Origin: Ignavibacteria bacterium
GTDB taxonomy: Bacteria > Bacteroidota > Ignavibacteria > Kapaibacteriales > Kapaibacteriaceae
Assembly (NCBI GenBank): GCA_013204605.1
Contig: JABMNI010000071.1
Coordinates: 1 to 64,000 of the forward strand
DNA: 64,000 nt
Reading direction: 5' to 3'
Part shown: positions 41,101 to 50,033 of the stretch, in pieces
Position numbering within the stretch: the first letter of the stretch is position 1
How the letters are laid out: each line of letters opens with the position of its first letter
The notes under the pieces: model-generated
Seen by the model: the letters and a program-made list of their open reading frames with translations, nothing else
What the model was told of the DNA's origin: nothing
The model's database searches: none
Made by a program: the position numbers and the translations under genes

Positions 41101-42856
41101 GGGAAATGAGGATCAACAAATCTATTGCCGTACAATTACGGTACCTACTCTTGCTGGAAATCGTGAAGTTCTTCTTCCTTTCCCAGACGCTAACTTCCGG
41201 GTTACAACACCGGGACGTTACAAGGTTACAGGTAAGATCTTCTTCCCAGGAAATGACTTGGATACTTTGAATGACACAACATTCACAATGTTCACGATGA
41301 CTTTCGGTCCTTCGTTCGCTTATGAAGTGAATCCTTTAAACCCTACGAATGACGTTCCAAAACTTCAATTCTCAGGGGTAACAGGTAAGGGTCTTAGCCA
41401 CAAAGGTTATTCAAGCGGGTCAGTAACTTCGGGATGGCAGTCTCCTTTAGTTGGACCTGGAGCTCAGTACACAGCGGGTGCACAGTGGGGAACTTTCCCG
41501 GGTGGCTTGACTGCTGACGAGATGTTTGGTGCCGACGCAGGTAACTCATCTGGTCAAATGGCTATGAGATTTACTCTCTTCTCGCAAGATACTGTTCGTG
41601 GATACCAGGCTTTCTGGGCTGAATTGAACCAGGATGTTCTTAACATTTCGTTTGCACTTTACCTTGATCAAGGTGGGGTACCTGGAGCTCAGAAAATTGC
41701 CAACTCACAAATCTTCCGCCGTCGTGGTGAAGATGAGACTGACAATACTCCAGATCCAGTGTTTGGCAAGTATGTAACGTACTTGTTAGCCGATCAGGTT
41801 GTATTGGCACCAGGTGAATACTGGGCTTCAGTTGGACAAAGAGGTACTGAGGGTTACGAACTTGGTGCATCTGAGTCACGCATGGGTATGGTAACTACAT
41901 TGTACTCTGATATTCCAACGTTTGGTGTTGGTAACAGAACACTAATGGTTGATAAGAACTTCCGAGTTCTGTCACGTAACAATGCGTTGCTTAACGACAA
42001 CAAATTTGCGTATGAGTTGACGCTAGGTAGCGGTGACTGGGTGCCATTCATGCCTACGATTGGTAATCCTGGATACGCTCACCTTAACGCTATGGGTACA
42101 AGTCTTGGATACGCCACGTTTACACGTGGATCATGGATTCCATTGCTACGTCCATTCTTTGGCGATCGTTCATTTGCAAATCCGCCGATCTTCGTACCAT
42201 GTATCGTTCCGGTTGAGCTGACCTACTTTGATGGTCGTGCTAGAACTTCAGGTGTTGACTTATTCTGGGAAACAGCTTCCGAGAAAGACAACTACGGATT
42301 CTATGTAGAACGCCGTTCTATCAAAGAGACTACTGACCTTACAACAGGTAAAACTGGTCTGTCTTGTCAGGACTTGGCTTATTCACCGAATGCTCCATGG
42401 TCTATACTAGGCTTCGTTCCGGGAACAGGAAACTCTTCTCAGGCCGTTAACTATAAGTATTACGACAAGGATGTTAACTCTGGTATGAATTATGAGTATC
42501 GCTTGCGTCAGAAAGACCGCGACGGTCGTGAGTCTTTCTCGAATGTAATTAACGTTGTATTCGGTGACGATAACTCAGTATCTCTGCACAATAACTATCC
42601 AAACCCTGTAAATGAAAAAACAACCTTTATGTTCCGCGTGCCTTACCGCACGAACGTGAAGCTAGAAGTGTTTGACATGATGGGTAACATGGTTAATACT
42701 TTGTACAATCAAGACGTTGCGGGCTCAAATGGTGACTACGCAATCGAGTGGAACCTTAGAAACTCTGCAGGTGTGGAAGTTTCTTCAGGAACGTACTTGT
42801 ACAAACTAACAGCCGGTGAAGTTGTTCTTTCTAAGAACTTGACAATCGTTCGATAA
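38123..42856 (+). CDS. Very large secreted surface protein (1577 aa) with T9SS-type C-terminal sorting domain
   Basis: Signal peptide MSRRLLLLAVLTGLLGVSIAWA; C-term NNYPNPVNEKTTFMFRVP...SGTYLYKLTAGEVVLSKNLTIVR. Confidence 0.85.
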   Translation: MSRRLLLLAVLTGLLGVSIAWAGDGNDGEDVLRKSGPRTPVASYPLPFTITSANSRTSPAISTGYYFVDSDDEAPDFWRPDPSQFIDTLTEPGTWRRIVSGAKQLPSNYWTDPTLNTYGGHAYFRNPGAATDSTDNAFAGPISIGFPFFFNGVRYDSFYVSTNGIIALTNRRYFYEYDNNGFPTVRSLTELSPGLFSMYDPMSDDTRTRTGTGSTDLTTDDWGYQKDACGVSPTNATSGIRTTVNTQLDEVSLFSGGAWSQGTRPALIAPCWDDLQVSVFNNNESAVDNFGRVYYKRAPSNDKLIVYYVNLTPRGAKTAVVGGVTHNVTFAADNRPGVGEHYSFSCQVTLNRNDSSVVVQYERFFGIAPRNALQPHAATVWMRCNSTVGVTGPSRRLNWSGYPATMPTVTLLDYNAPKYTQSTEYLFDHLRPGCNVCGIRATSNRNDDNTTPKDFLAIKFKQYKNVLRVISVFYRVRALNANANLAFSVTIPTQTANNYEMLAGDVRLGAIQPVAIVQNLTNDIQGPQGVNFTRQGINFKVRFRIINEATGKIVYNTSKAVTDATIRDSLLTGVVLCDYNGNYRAYTAPHFVKPYEFVRVTFPAFEPNEFIEDNIGRMISSVIAEPKDSANFAIGDQWPFDDTTGLRVFVMRRLTDFNDDVREFHLVGGAAMPSVLKWVNIEADVVDGDEVTNNPPPPRGTFKAANSNIFSLKSPVIRLNRVNSSNQDIPPAGQYGGDEIRSFPINLVNKQRAVLSVSYQRTGKLTTFARGFSDNRLIGPEHQVNMRSVNGFTPGYRNPDRLFIEFATPSNDGINGITNIATWVFDPQKVGGSYLQPFQVWGGGGYARGFDIVSYNNQLTNSYIPPAGGMREDLYDDGKDMEYYKVTVPIPDTVFNWANEGARNFRFRIRARCLNNSTPPQPSDDEDNFFVDNVKILFPNEVTDVEFSNIQLIWPYTMAPASQATRIPVRVKLGNNTNIAAPAFSVRIQIKPEGNEDQQIYCRTITVPTLAGNREVLLPFPDANFRVTTPGRYKVTGKIFFPGNDLDTLNDTTFTMFTMTFGPSFAYEVNPLNPTNDVPKLQFSGVTGKGLSHKGYSSGSVTSGWQSPLVGPGAQYTAGAQWGTFPGGLTADEMFGADAGNSSGQMAMRFTLFSQDTVRGYQAFWAELNQDVLNISFALYLDQGGVPGAQKIANSQIFRRRGEDETDNTPDPVFGKYVTYLLADQVVLAPGEYWASVGQRGTEGYELGASESRMGMVTTLYSDIPTFGVGNRTLMVDKNFRVLSRNNALLNDNKFAYELTLGSGDWVPFMPTIGNPGYAHLNAMGTSLGYATFTRGSWIPLLRPFFGDRSFANPPIFVPCIVPVELTYFDGRARTSGVDLFWETASEKDNYGFYVERRSIKETTDLTTGKTGLSCQDLAYSPNAPWSILGFVPGTGNSSQAVNYKYYDKDVNSGMNYEYRLRQKDRDGRESFSNVINVVFGDDNSVSLHNNYPNPVNEKTTFMFRVPYRTNVKLEVFDMMGNMVNTLYNQDVAGSNGDYAIEWNLRNSAGVEVSSGTYLYKLTAGEVVLSKNLTIVR

Positions 42857-42878
42857 ATCGAACACGACTGAATAATTT

Positions 42879-42920
42879 CAAGCCCCCATTGGCAATGCTG
42901 ATGGGGGCTTGTCGTTTTTA
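42879..42920 (+). terminator. Intrinsic terminator with perfect 11-bp stem
   Basis: CAAGCCCCCAT...ATGGGGGCTTG followed by T-rich tract. Confidence 0.9.
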
Positions 42921-42933
42921 AAAATACTTTAGT

Positions 42934-43908
42934 ATGATTGCATCTGTGAAAAACGTACTTACTACCGCGCTTGAAGCGATTGCCAAACAAAAAGATTCCC
43001 TCGATCTCTTAAAGCAGAGTTTAACTCTCGATCTTGAAGGGGCTGTTTCAATCTTGAAAACTGCCAACAAGGTGATTACGACTGGTATTGGTAAATCTGG
43101 TTTTGTGGCTCGAAAAATGGCAGCCACGCTTACCAGTATGAAAATCCCATCCGTCTACGTTCATCCCGTTGACGCCCTTCATGGAGACTCTGGAATTCTG
43201 GAGTTAAATGATGTAGTTGTGAGTTTTTCCAAAAGTGGAGAAACCTATGAAGTGCTCCGGTTCTGCGAACTGGCAATCGAAATGAGCTTGCAAGTTTTGA
43301 GCGTTACTTCTCGCTCAAATAGTTCACTAGCCACACTCTCTACAGCGCATATCTTAGCCCCTTACATAAAGGAGTATGATTCCGCCAATATTCTGCCTAC
43401 TACGTCCAGTACGTCCGCCTTGGTAGTCGCCGATATACTTGCTGTAGTAGCAGCTGAGGTGCGAGTAGATATCGAGGCCGCTTTGCGGGAGTCTCATCCT
43501 CAGGGAATGATCGGACAGCTGATTATGCAGTCCGTGGAGGACGTAATGCATACGGCCGACCAGATTCCTCGAGTTCAACCGAACGATCGACTTATCGACT
43601 GCATAGGTGTAATGACTGCAAAGTCGCTCGGCTTGGTGTGTGTGTGCGATGCGGCAGGGGGCTTGGTGGGCGTGTTAACCGATGGGGACCTGCGCCGACT
43701 CATAGAAACGGGAATCGATATTCAGAATTCAATTGTGAGTTCGGTTTGCAACACTAGCCCTGTAACCGTTCAGCCCTCCGATACCCTCCATACCGCTCTA
43801 ACTCTTATGGAGAATAGAGAGAAGCAGATATCAGTTATTCCCGTTGTTAGGGATGGGAAGTGTGTTGGGGTGATTAGAGTTCATGATATTATTCGTGCAA
43901 ATATCTGA
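42934..43908 (+). CDS. KpsF/GutQ-family arabinose-5-phosphate isomerase (SIS + two CBS)
   Basis: TGIGKSGFVARKMAATLTS, FSKSGET, CBS repeats GVLTDGDLRR. Confidence 0.94.
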   Translation: MIASVKNVLTTALEAIAKQKDSLDLLKQSLTLDLEGAVSILKTANKVITTGIGKSGFVARKMAATLTSMKIPSVYVHPVDALHGDSGILELNDVVVSFSKSGETYEVLRFCELAIEMSLQVLSVTSRSNSSLATLSTAHILAPYIKEYDSANILPTTSSTSALVVADILAVVAAEVRVDIEAALRESHPQGMIGQLIMQSVEDVMHTADQIPRVQPNDRLIDCIGVMTAKSLGLVCVCDAAGGLVGVLTDGDLRRLIETGIDIQNSIVSSVCNTSPVTVQPSDTLHTALTLMENREKQISVIPVVRDGKCVGVIRVHDIIRANI

Positions 43909-43944
43909 GCTCACCGGATGCTTTACACATCCTCTTTTTCGTGA

Positions 43945-45132
43945 CTATCGAGGATCTCTGTTCGGCACCACCGGAACGCTTTGCTTTGGAGCGGGCGTGA
44001 TTATAGGGATGGAATTTCGACGTGTACTTCGATTTACCGGCGGCGCTTTAGCCCTTTGCTGCGCCCTTCTATAGGTCTGTTGTTGAACTCTTTTTGGCTC
44101 AGCAACTTTTTTTATGACTACAGGCTTTGATTGTGGTGCTGCCGATGTGCGAGGTGCTGTGGTTGTGCGAGGTGCTGCCGACGTGCGAGGTGCTGCCGTT
44201 GGATTAGGCGCTCTACTAGTACTAGTTGATGTAGTAGCAGGCGCAGCTACCGAAGTGGGCATTGTAGGCGATTTGAATGCATGAGCCGATGTTATGGCCT
44301 CCTTCTGCGTTATCTGTATCAGTCTTACCGCTTCTCCCGGTCTGCCGAACATAGGCAATGCACTTCCGTTCCGGGAAAATTCTACTCCGCCGGCATTGGA
44401 TAATGAAATCTGAAAATTGTCTTTAGCGCTCCATCTTGGCTTGTCGCCCGGCATAAACACAGATTGGTTGGTCGTTTTTCCGTCCATGGTGATAGTCAAC
44501 CACACGGTATCAATTACCCGTGCCGTTAGTATTATGCTGTCTGCTTCTATAGAATTCCCCGAAATTGCATCAGATACATTCAACTCAGGAATAGAATTTG
44601 GGTCGGTAGTATTTGTAGACAAAGTTTCATCTCCGCTCAATAGCTTCCACAAACCAACTCCAGCAACTAGCAATACGGCTATCCCAATAACAATCAACAA
44701 CCGCCTGCTAATAAAGCTATTAGCTCCCCCAGCTATCGTCTTAAGCCCATCAACAGACGCATTGACCGCTGTTGTCGTCAATTTTGTTACTTCTTTAAGG
44801 GGGCTAATGTGGCTACTCGCAGGACTGGCTGCGTTTGTAGCACGCAGTCTGTCAGAACTCTCGTTGTGGGAATCAAAAACGTCATCCATCAAGGCGTTGA
44901 TTTCAACCGAGGAAATTCCTAACGAAAGAGCCACGGTACGTATGAACGACTTCACGTACACGGCAGGTAGAACATCGTATCGCCCATTTTCTATGGCTTC
45001 AATGTACGGTTCGCGTATTTTGGTGGCTATAGCCAACTCCCGCAAAGTTCTGCCCTGATCCTCTCGTGCGGATTTTATTCGTTCGGCTATTGGGTCCATG
45101 GTGGGAGCGTTCTTAAGAATCGTGTTTTGCAA
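43945..45132 (-). CDS. RodZ-like protein (HTH_25 + TM + C-terminal domain)
   Basis: AREDQGRTLRELAIATKIREPYIEAIENGRYDVLPAVYVKSFIRTVA; one TM segment; Pro/Ala/Arg-rich C-term. Confidence 0.85.
   Translation of the reverse strand: MQNTILKNAPTMDPIAERIKSAREDQGRTLRELAIATKIREPYIEAIENGRYDVLPAVYVKSFIRTVALSLGISSVEINALMDDVFDSHNESSDRLRATNAASPASSHISPLKEVTKLTTTAVNASVDGLKTIAGGANSFISRRLLIVIGIAVLLVAGVGLWKLLSGDETLSTNTTDPNSIPELNVSDAISGNSIEADSIILTARVIDTVWLTITMDGKTTNQSVFMPGDKPRWSAKDNFQISLSNAGGVEFSRNGSALPMFGRPGEAVRLIQITQKEAITSAHAFKSPTMPTSVAAPATTSTSTSRAPNPTAAPRTSAAPRTTTAPRTSAAPQSKPVVIKKVAEPKRVQQQTYRRAQQRAKAPPVNRSTRRNSIPIITPAPKQSVPVVPNRDPR
44138..44200. repeat. About three degenerate 18-bp units in the RodZ-like gene C-terminal region
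   Basis: gtgcgaggtgctg occurs three times at 18-bp spacing, encoding APRTxA units. Confidence 0.8.
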
Positions 45133-45272
45133 ACTTCAGGTTTTTTACAACCATCAGCAACGGAATTTAACTGAAAATTGACGGAACGATATTAATTCAC
45201 GCGATTTACGTTGCATTCACCTTCAATTGCCTCTTTTTCGGTGCTCTTGTTTTTAGACAAATTTCCGATAGT

Positions 45273-45776
45273 ATGAAGCTTCGGGAGTACGCTCTTGGCG
45301 AAGATCGAATTTTACTTTTCGACCCCCGTGCACTGGCCGTGGTTGCCTGCGTAATGGTCGTTGCCGTTATATCGTGCATGCTCTTTTTGCAAATTGACAA
45401 ACCTGCAGTGTTCCACTACGCATTCCCTTTAGTTATTGCTTCGCAGGCCGTTCAAATGGGCTTGAGGGTTATGTTTCAACGAACTCGCATAAAGACAGAT
45501 GCCGTGATGGTTAGATCGGTCCTTTCCGAGCGCGTCTACATAGCCCCCTACAAGAATTTAGTGGCTGTTGTGATTGGCGATCAAAATTTATGGTTGAGAG
45601 TTTCGCTGTTACTCCCCTCGGAGGAAATTACGTTTCGTATTTTTCGGTCTTCTAAGAAAAATCTCATTCATATTCTCGAAGCTTCATGTTCGGTGCCAGT
45701 GATGATTTCAAAGCAAAATCAACCAAATGAGGGCTCGCGTAAAACGGATAAAAAAATAGATGAAAAAAACGATTAG
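45273..45776 (+). CDS. Small membrane hypothetical protein (PH-like?)
   Basis: ORF with two predicted hydrophobic segments, overlapping the next gene. Confidence 0.6.
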   Translation: MKLREYALGEDRILLFDPRALAVVACVMVVAVISCMLFLQIDKPAVFHYAFPLVIASQAVQMGLRVMFQRTRIKTDAVMVRSVLSERVYIAPYKNLVAVVIGDQNLWLRVSLLLPSEEITFRIFRSSKKNLIHILEASCSVPVMISKQNQPNEGSRKTDKKIDEKND

Positions 45777-47118
45777 AATTGCATCAGGTCAAGGATTTTG
45801 GGGTGATTTACAGAGTGCGCCGCTTCAGCAGGTTTCTAGGGGACCCATAGATTACTTAATGATGGATTACTTAGCTGAAGTAACCATGTCTATCATGCAA
45901 AAGCAACGTATGAAAAATCCGAATTTAGGCTACGCCAAGGATCTCATTGAAGTTTGTGAAGAAATTCTGCCGTATTTAGTTGAGCGAGGCATTAAACTTA
46001 TTACGAACGGCGGAGGAGTTAATCCCTTGGCGGCGCGCGATAAAATTTTTGAAGTTGCTAACAAACTTGGAATAAAGGGTCTAAAGGTTGGAGTGGTGCT
46101 TGGCGATGATATTCTGCCGGACATCGACGAATTGATTAAAGCAGGCCACCCGCTGAAGCATATGGAGACCGGAGAAGGAATTGAGGATGTGCGAGAACGA
46201 TTGTTGAGTGCTAACGTATACACGGGTGCTTGGCCAATTGTAGAGGCACTACGGCAAGGGGCTCAGATAATCGTAACCGGGCGGACAACCGATACGGGTT
46301 TAACGCTGGCTCCTATGATTCATGAGTTTGGTTGGAAAGAAGATGATTGGAACCTAATGTCAGCAGGCACAGTGGCTGGGCATATCAACGAATGTGGTGC
46401 CCAAGCGTCGGGCGGTAACTTTTTGGGGGATTGGCGTTCGCTGCCCAACATGCACGACGTGGGATTCCCAATTATTGAAGCAAGTTCCGATGGAACGTTT
46501 GTGGTAACAAAACATGAAGGAACGGGTGGCCTTGTTTCGCGGGAGACCGTAAGCGAACAGCTGTTGTATGAAATTGGCGATCCTCAGGAATATATTACGC
46601 CGGATTGTGTGGCAGACTTTACGTCTATTCAGCTGGAGGACTTCGGACCCAACCGCGTACGAGTGTTTGGTATTACGGGTCGGCCCAATACACCGTTTTT
46701 CAAGGTCAGCGCCAGTTACTTAGATGGTTTTGTCTCTTTTGGCGCTTTAACGTACTCAGCTCCTGATGCGTACGAAAAAGCTAAGGCAGCCGATGCGATA
46801 CTGCGGGCAAGACTGGAAGCGCTAGGCTTGACGTTTGATGAAATTCGAACAGAATTTGTTGGAATGAATGCTTGCCATGGTCCGCTTGCAGCACCGATCG
46901 AGCCGAACGAAGTCACCATGCGAATTGGCGTTCGCGATAAAAACAGAGCAAACATTGAGCGTTTCGGTAAAGAAATCGCACCATTGATTTTAACCGGTCC
47001 TCCAAGTGCTACGGGGTTTTCGGGTGGCAGACCCAAGCCTAGTGATGTTGTGGCCTATTTTCCAGCCCTGCTTGACAAACGGGTGGTAAAAATGCGCGTG
47101 GAGGTAAGTGAAAACTAA
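45760..47118 (+). CDS. AtuA/DUF1446-family protein (acyclic terpene utilisation-like)
   Basis: MKKTIRIASGQGFWGDLQSAPLQQV...GPIDYLMMDYLAEVTMSIM; family pattern. Confidence 0.85.
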   Translation: MKKTIRIASGQGFWGDLQSAPLQQVSRGPIDYLMMDYLAEVTMSIMQKQRMKNPNLGYAKDLIEVCEEILPYLVERGIKLITNGGGVNPLAARDKIFEVANKLGIKGLKVGVVLGDDILPDIDELIKAGHPLKHMETGEGIEDVRERLLSANVYTGAWPIVEALRQGAQIIVTGRTTDTGLTLAPMIHEFGWKEDDWNLMSAGTVAGHINECGAQASGGNFLGDWRSLPNMHDVGFPIIEASSDGTFVVTKHEGTGGLVSRETVSEQLLYEIGDPQEYITPDCVADFTSIQLEDFGPNRVRVFGITGRPNTPFFKVSASYLDGFVSFGALTYSAPDAYEKAKAADAILRARLEALGLTFDEIRTEFVGMNACHGPLAAPIEPNEVTMRIGVRDKNRANIERFGKEIAPLILTGPPSATGFSGGRPKPSDVVAYFPALLDKRVVKMRVEVSEN

Positions 47119-48253
47119 TTTGTGGTTCATCACATTCTGTTTGTTATCTGCTCAGATACCAATGTTGTGCCTTGAAAATTTGACCACCTATAATGGTGTC
47201 TCAGTTTTTGAAAATGTAACTGTTGGTGACAATTTGAACACTCGTAACAATACTACCGCAAGTGATTATGTAACGGCTGGCGAACAAGTGTGGGCCGGTG
47301 AACACAATGCTTGGGAAGATCTGGCACCTGACACTGTCGAAACAGACACCTCTCGCATAGCTCAGGGCGATTTTATGTATGCCGACAACCCAAGGTATAC
47401 CTTCCTCGGAAAAACTCCTTACAGGGAGTCTGAGTTCCAATTGGCACCCACTATAGCCTTAACCGCGGCTTATGCCACGGTGGTGATTGCACTGCATATC
47501 AATCAATCGAACGCATGGTGGAAAGATCCGGCAGGTGGTTGGAGCATAAAGGAAGACTTGCAATATGCTAGGGGGCTTGACAAGTTCGGTCACATTTTCA
47601 GTAGTTACTTTGCATCTTCCATCAGTAGTGATGTTCTTTTTGACTGTGGCGTTGAAAGAAAAACGGCCGTCATGATAGGTACTGGGATGGGAATTGCGTA
47701 CACGTTATATGTTGAAATGGAAGATGGCTTTGCTGCCAATTGGGGGTTCTCTCCCAGCGATGCTGTTGCCAACTTTGCCGGTGCGTATTTCTATTTAGCT
47801 CAACAACACATTCCATTCCTGCAGAATTTTTCTCCAAGATGGGGCTACGTCCCAGTGCAGTGGGTGGGCGGTAATGACATAAATGAAAGACCCAAAACTT
47901 TTATTGATGACTATAATAGTACAACGTTTTGGTTGGCATGCAACGTAAACAATATTCTTCCAACATCTATGGATAATTACTGGCCTGATTGGCTGCAAAT
48001 ATCCCTTGGGTATGGAATTTCAAATTATGCTGTGAATGATGCGGCGGGAATCCCGTTGCAAGTAAAAAGGAAATTCTTAATCGGATTGGATTACGATTGG
48101 GTAAAAATTATTCCTGAGTCGTCCATTGGTTTATTGAACTATTTGAGGCAAAGTTTAAACCTACTAAGATTGCCTGGACCAACACTTGAATTTGGTGATA
48201 ATGGGGTGAAATTTGGGATCTTTTATCCTTTTGCAATAGTTGTGCGAATGTAA
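47108..48253 (+). CDS. DUF2279-like secreted/OM protein
   Basis: Signal peptide; KFGHIFSSYFASSISSD...YVEMEDGFAANWGFSPSDAVANFAGA. Confidence 0.75.
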   Translation: MKTNLWFITFCLLSAQIPMLCLENLTTYNGVSVFENVTVGDNLNTRNNTTASDYVTAGEQVWAGEHNAWEDLAPDTVETDTSRIAQGDFMYADNPRYTFLGKTPYRESEFQLAPTIALTAAYATVVIALHINQSNAWWKDPAGGWSIKEDLQYARGLDKFGHIFSSYFASSISSDVLFDCGVERKTAVMIGTGMGIAYTLYVEMEDGFAANWGFSPSDAVANFAGAYFYLAQQHIPFLQNFSPRWGYVPVQWVGGNDINERPKTFIDDYNSTTFWLACNVNNILPTSMDNYWPDWLQISLGYGISNYAVNDAAGIPLQVKRKFLIGLDYDWVKIIPESSIGLLNYLRQSLNLLRLPGPTLEFGDNGVKFGIFYPFAIVVRM

Positions 48254-48255
48254 GT

Positions 48256-49011
48256 ATGACTCCCAATTCAAAGCCAATCATAAGCCTTATCATACCTGTC
48301 CTTAACGAAGAAAAATTGCTCGAAGCCACACTTGGTTTTTACACGTCCGAATTGAAATCGGCGTTTGGAGTTGAGATTGTGGTGAGCGATGGTGGCAGTA
48401 CGGACGAATCGATGGGCATTGCTGAACGTTTAGCGGATGTAGTAGTAAGGCACAGCTCCGGTAAAAAACAAACCATTGCAGAAGGCAGAAATCTAGGCGC
48501 GGAACGAGCATCGGGGTCTGTTTTAGCGTTTATCAACGCAGATACATATCCATATAATCCACACGATTTTTTTACACAGATATCGAAGTTTGCGGAAAGA
48601 CAAGGCAAGTATTCAAAAGCTTCGGCCTTGGCTTGTCCGGTGCGATTTGCGCCGGATCAGCAGAAGTTCAAAGACGTTTTGTTCCATGGTTTTTACAACA
48701 ACTATGTTTGGCTTCTTAGCCTGTTCCGCATTGGAGCAGGGCGAGGGGAGTGTCAGATAGTTCGTACTGATGTATTTAAAGCCGTCGGCGGCTACCGTAG
48801 CAATCTAGCCGCCGGTGAAGACTTTGATCTGTTTGCGCGCATTGGTATGCGGGCACGCGTAAGATTTGCACGAGAACTTCTGGTGGTGGAGTCTCCAAGG
48901 CGGTTCAGGAAGTTTGGATATTTTCGTGTTGTACTTTGGTGGACCCTAAACGCTTTGAGCGTGATGTTTAGGGGGAAGTCCTCCTCTGACGAGTGGGAAC
49001 CAGTACGTTAG
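48256..49011 (+). CDS. Family 2 glycosyltransferase
   Basis: ISLIIPVLNEEKLLEATL, VVSDGGSTDESM, AEGRNLGAERASG. Confidence 0.9.
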   Translation: MTPNSKPIISLIIPVLNEEKLLEATLGFYTSELKSAFGVEIVVSDGGSTDESMGIAERLADVVVRHSSGKKQTIAEGRNLGAERASGSVLAFINADTYPYNPHDFFTQISKFAERQGKYSKASALACPVRFAPDQQKFKDVLFHGFYNNYVWLLSLFRIGAGRGECQIVRTDVFKAVGGYRSNLAAGEDFDLFARIGMRARVRFARELLVVESPRRFRKFGYFRVVLWWTLNALSVMFRGKSSSDEWEPVR

Positions 49012-49036
49012 TTTAGCCCCCTTACCGAAAGAAAAA

Positions 49037-50029
49037 ATGGACTATAAATCATCGGGTGTTGATATCAGTGCCGGCGAGGCGTTGGTGGATGCAATTAAAC
49101 CGTTCGTGAAAAAAACTCGTACCGCCGGTGTTATGTCTGAAATAGGTCTGTTCGGGGGCTTCTTCGACGCACGATTCCCCGGTTATGAACATCCAATTCT
49201 TGTTGCTAGCACGGATGGTGTGGGCACCAAATTGAATGTTGCTATTATGGCTAATAAGCACTACACGGTGGGGCAGTGTCTGGTTAATCATTGCACCAAT
49301 GATATTCTAGCCTGTGGGGCCAAACCGTTATTCTTTCTAGACTATTACGCCACGGGCAAGCTAAATGTAAATTCTGCTGTGGATGTGGTAAAGGGGCTTG
49401 CCAAAGCGTGTGAAGAGAACGGTTGCGCGCTTCTTGGTGGTGAAACTGCCGAGATGCCATCGTTGTATGCCGAGGGAGATTACGACATTGCCGGAACGAT
49501 TGTAGGAGTGGTTGACAAACCAAATATTATTGACGGTAAGAAAATCGCTCACGGAGATGTGCTGATTGCGTTGCCTTCTACCGGACTTCACACCAATGGG
49601 TTTTCACTGGCGCGCGCGGCGTTGTTCCCGAAATACAAAATCGATCAGTACGTTGAAGAGCTTGGAACTACAATTGGAGAAGCTCTCTTAGCTGTGCACA
49701 AGTCCTATGCTATGCCGTTGCTCCCCATTATTGAACGTAGGATAATTTCCGGACTTTCTCATATCACAGGCGGCGGAATTGTAGGTAATACAAGTCGGAT
49801 TTTGCCAAAAGGATACAAGCTGAATATTGATTGGGAAGGTTGGGATATACCCGCAATTTTCAAGTTGATCCAATCTGCTGGGTCAATTCACCACGACGAA
49901 ATGAGACACGTTTTTAACCTAGGAATTGGAATGCTGGTAATTGCGAACGAGGAAAACGCTCAAACGATCATTAGTGAGCTGAGTTCTTTGAATCCGTTCG
50001 TAGTTGGGAATATTAAAAAGGCTTCGTAA
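49037..50029 (+). CDS. purM: Phosphoribosylformylglycinamidine cyclo-ligase
   Basis: ASTDGVGTKLNVA, NDILACGAKPLFFLDYYATGKL, LLGGETAEMPSLY. Confidence 0.97.
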   Translation: MDYKSSGVDISAGEALVDAIKPFVKKTRTAGVMSEIGLFGGFFDARFPGYEHPILVASTDGVGTKLNVAIMANKHYTVGQCLVNHCTNDILACGAKPLFFLDYYATGKLNVNSAVDVVKGLAKACEENGCALLGGETAEMPSLYAEGDYDIAGTIVGVVDKPNIIDGKKIAHGDVLIALPSTGLHTNGFSLARAALFPKYKIDQYVEELGTTIGEALLAVHKSYAMPLLPIIERRIISGLSHITGGGIVGNTSRILPKGYKLNIDWEGWDIPAIFKLIQSAGSIHHDEMRHVFNLGIGMLVIANEENAQTIISELSSLNPFVVGNIKKAS

Positions 50030-50033
50030 CCAA

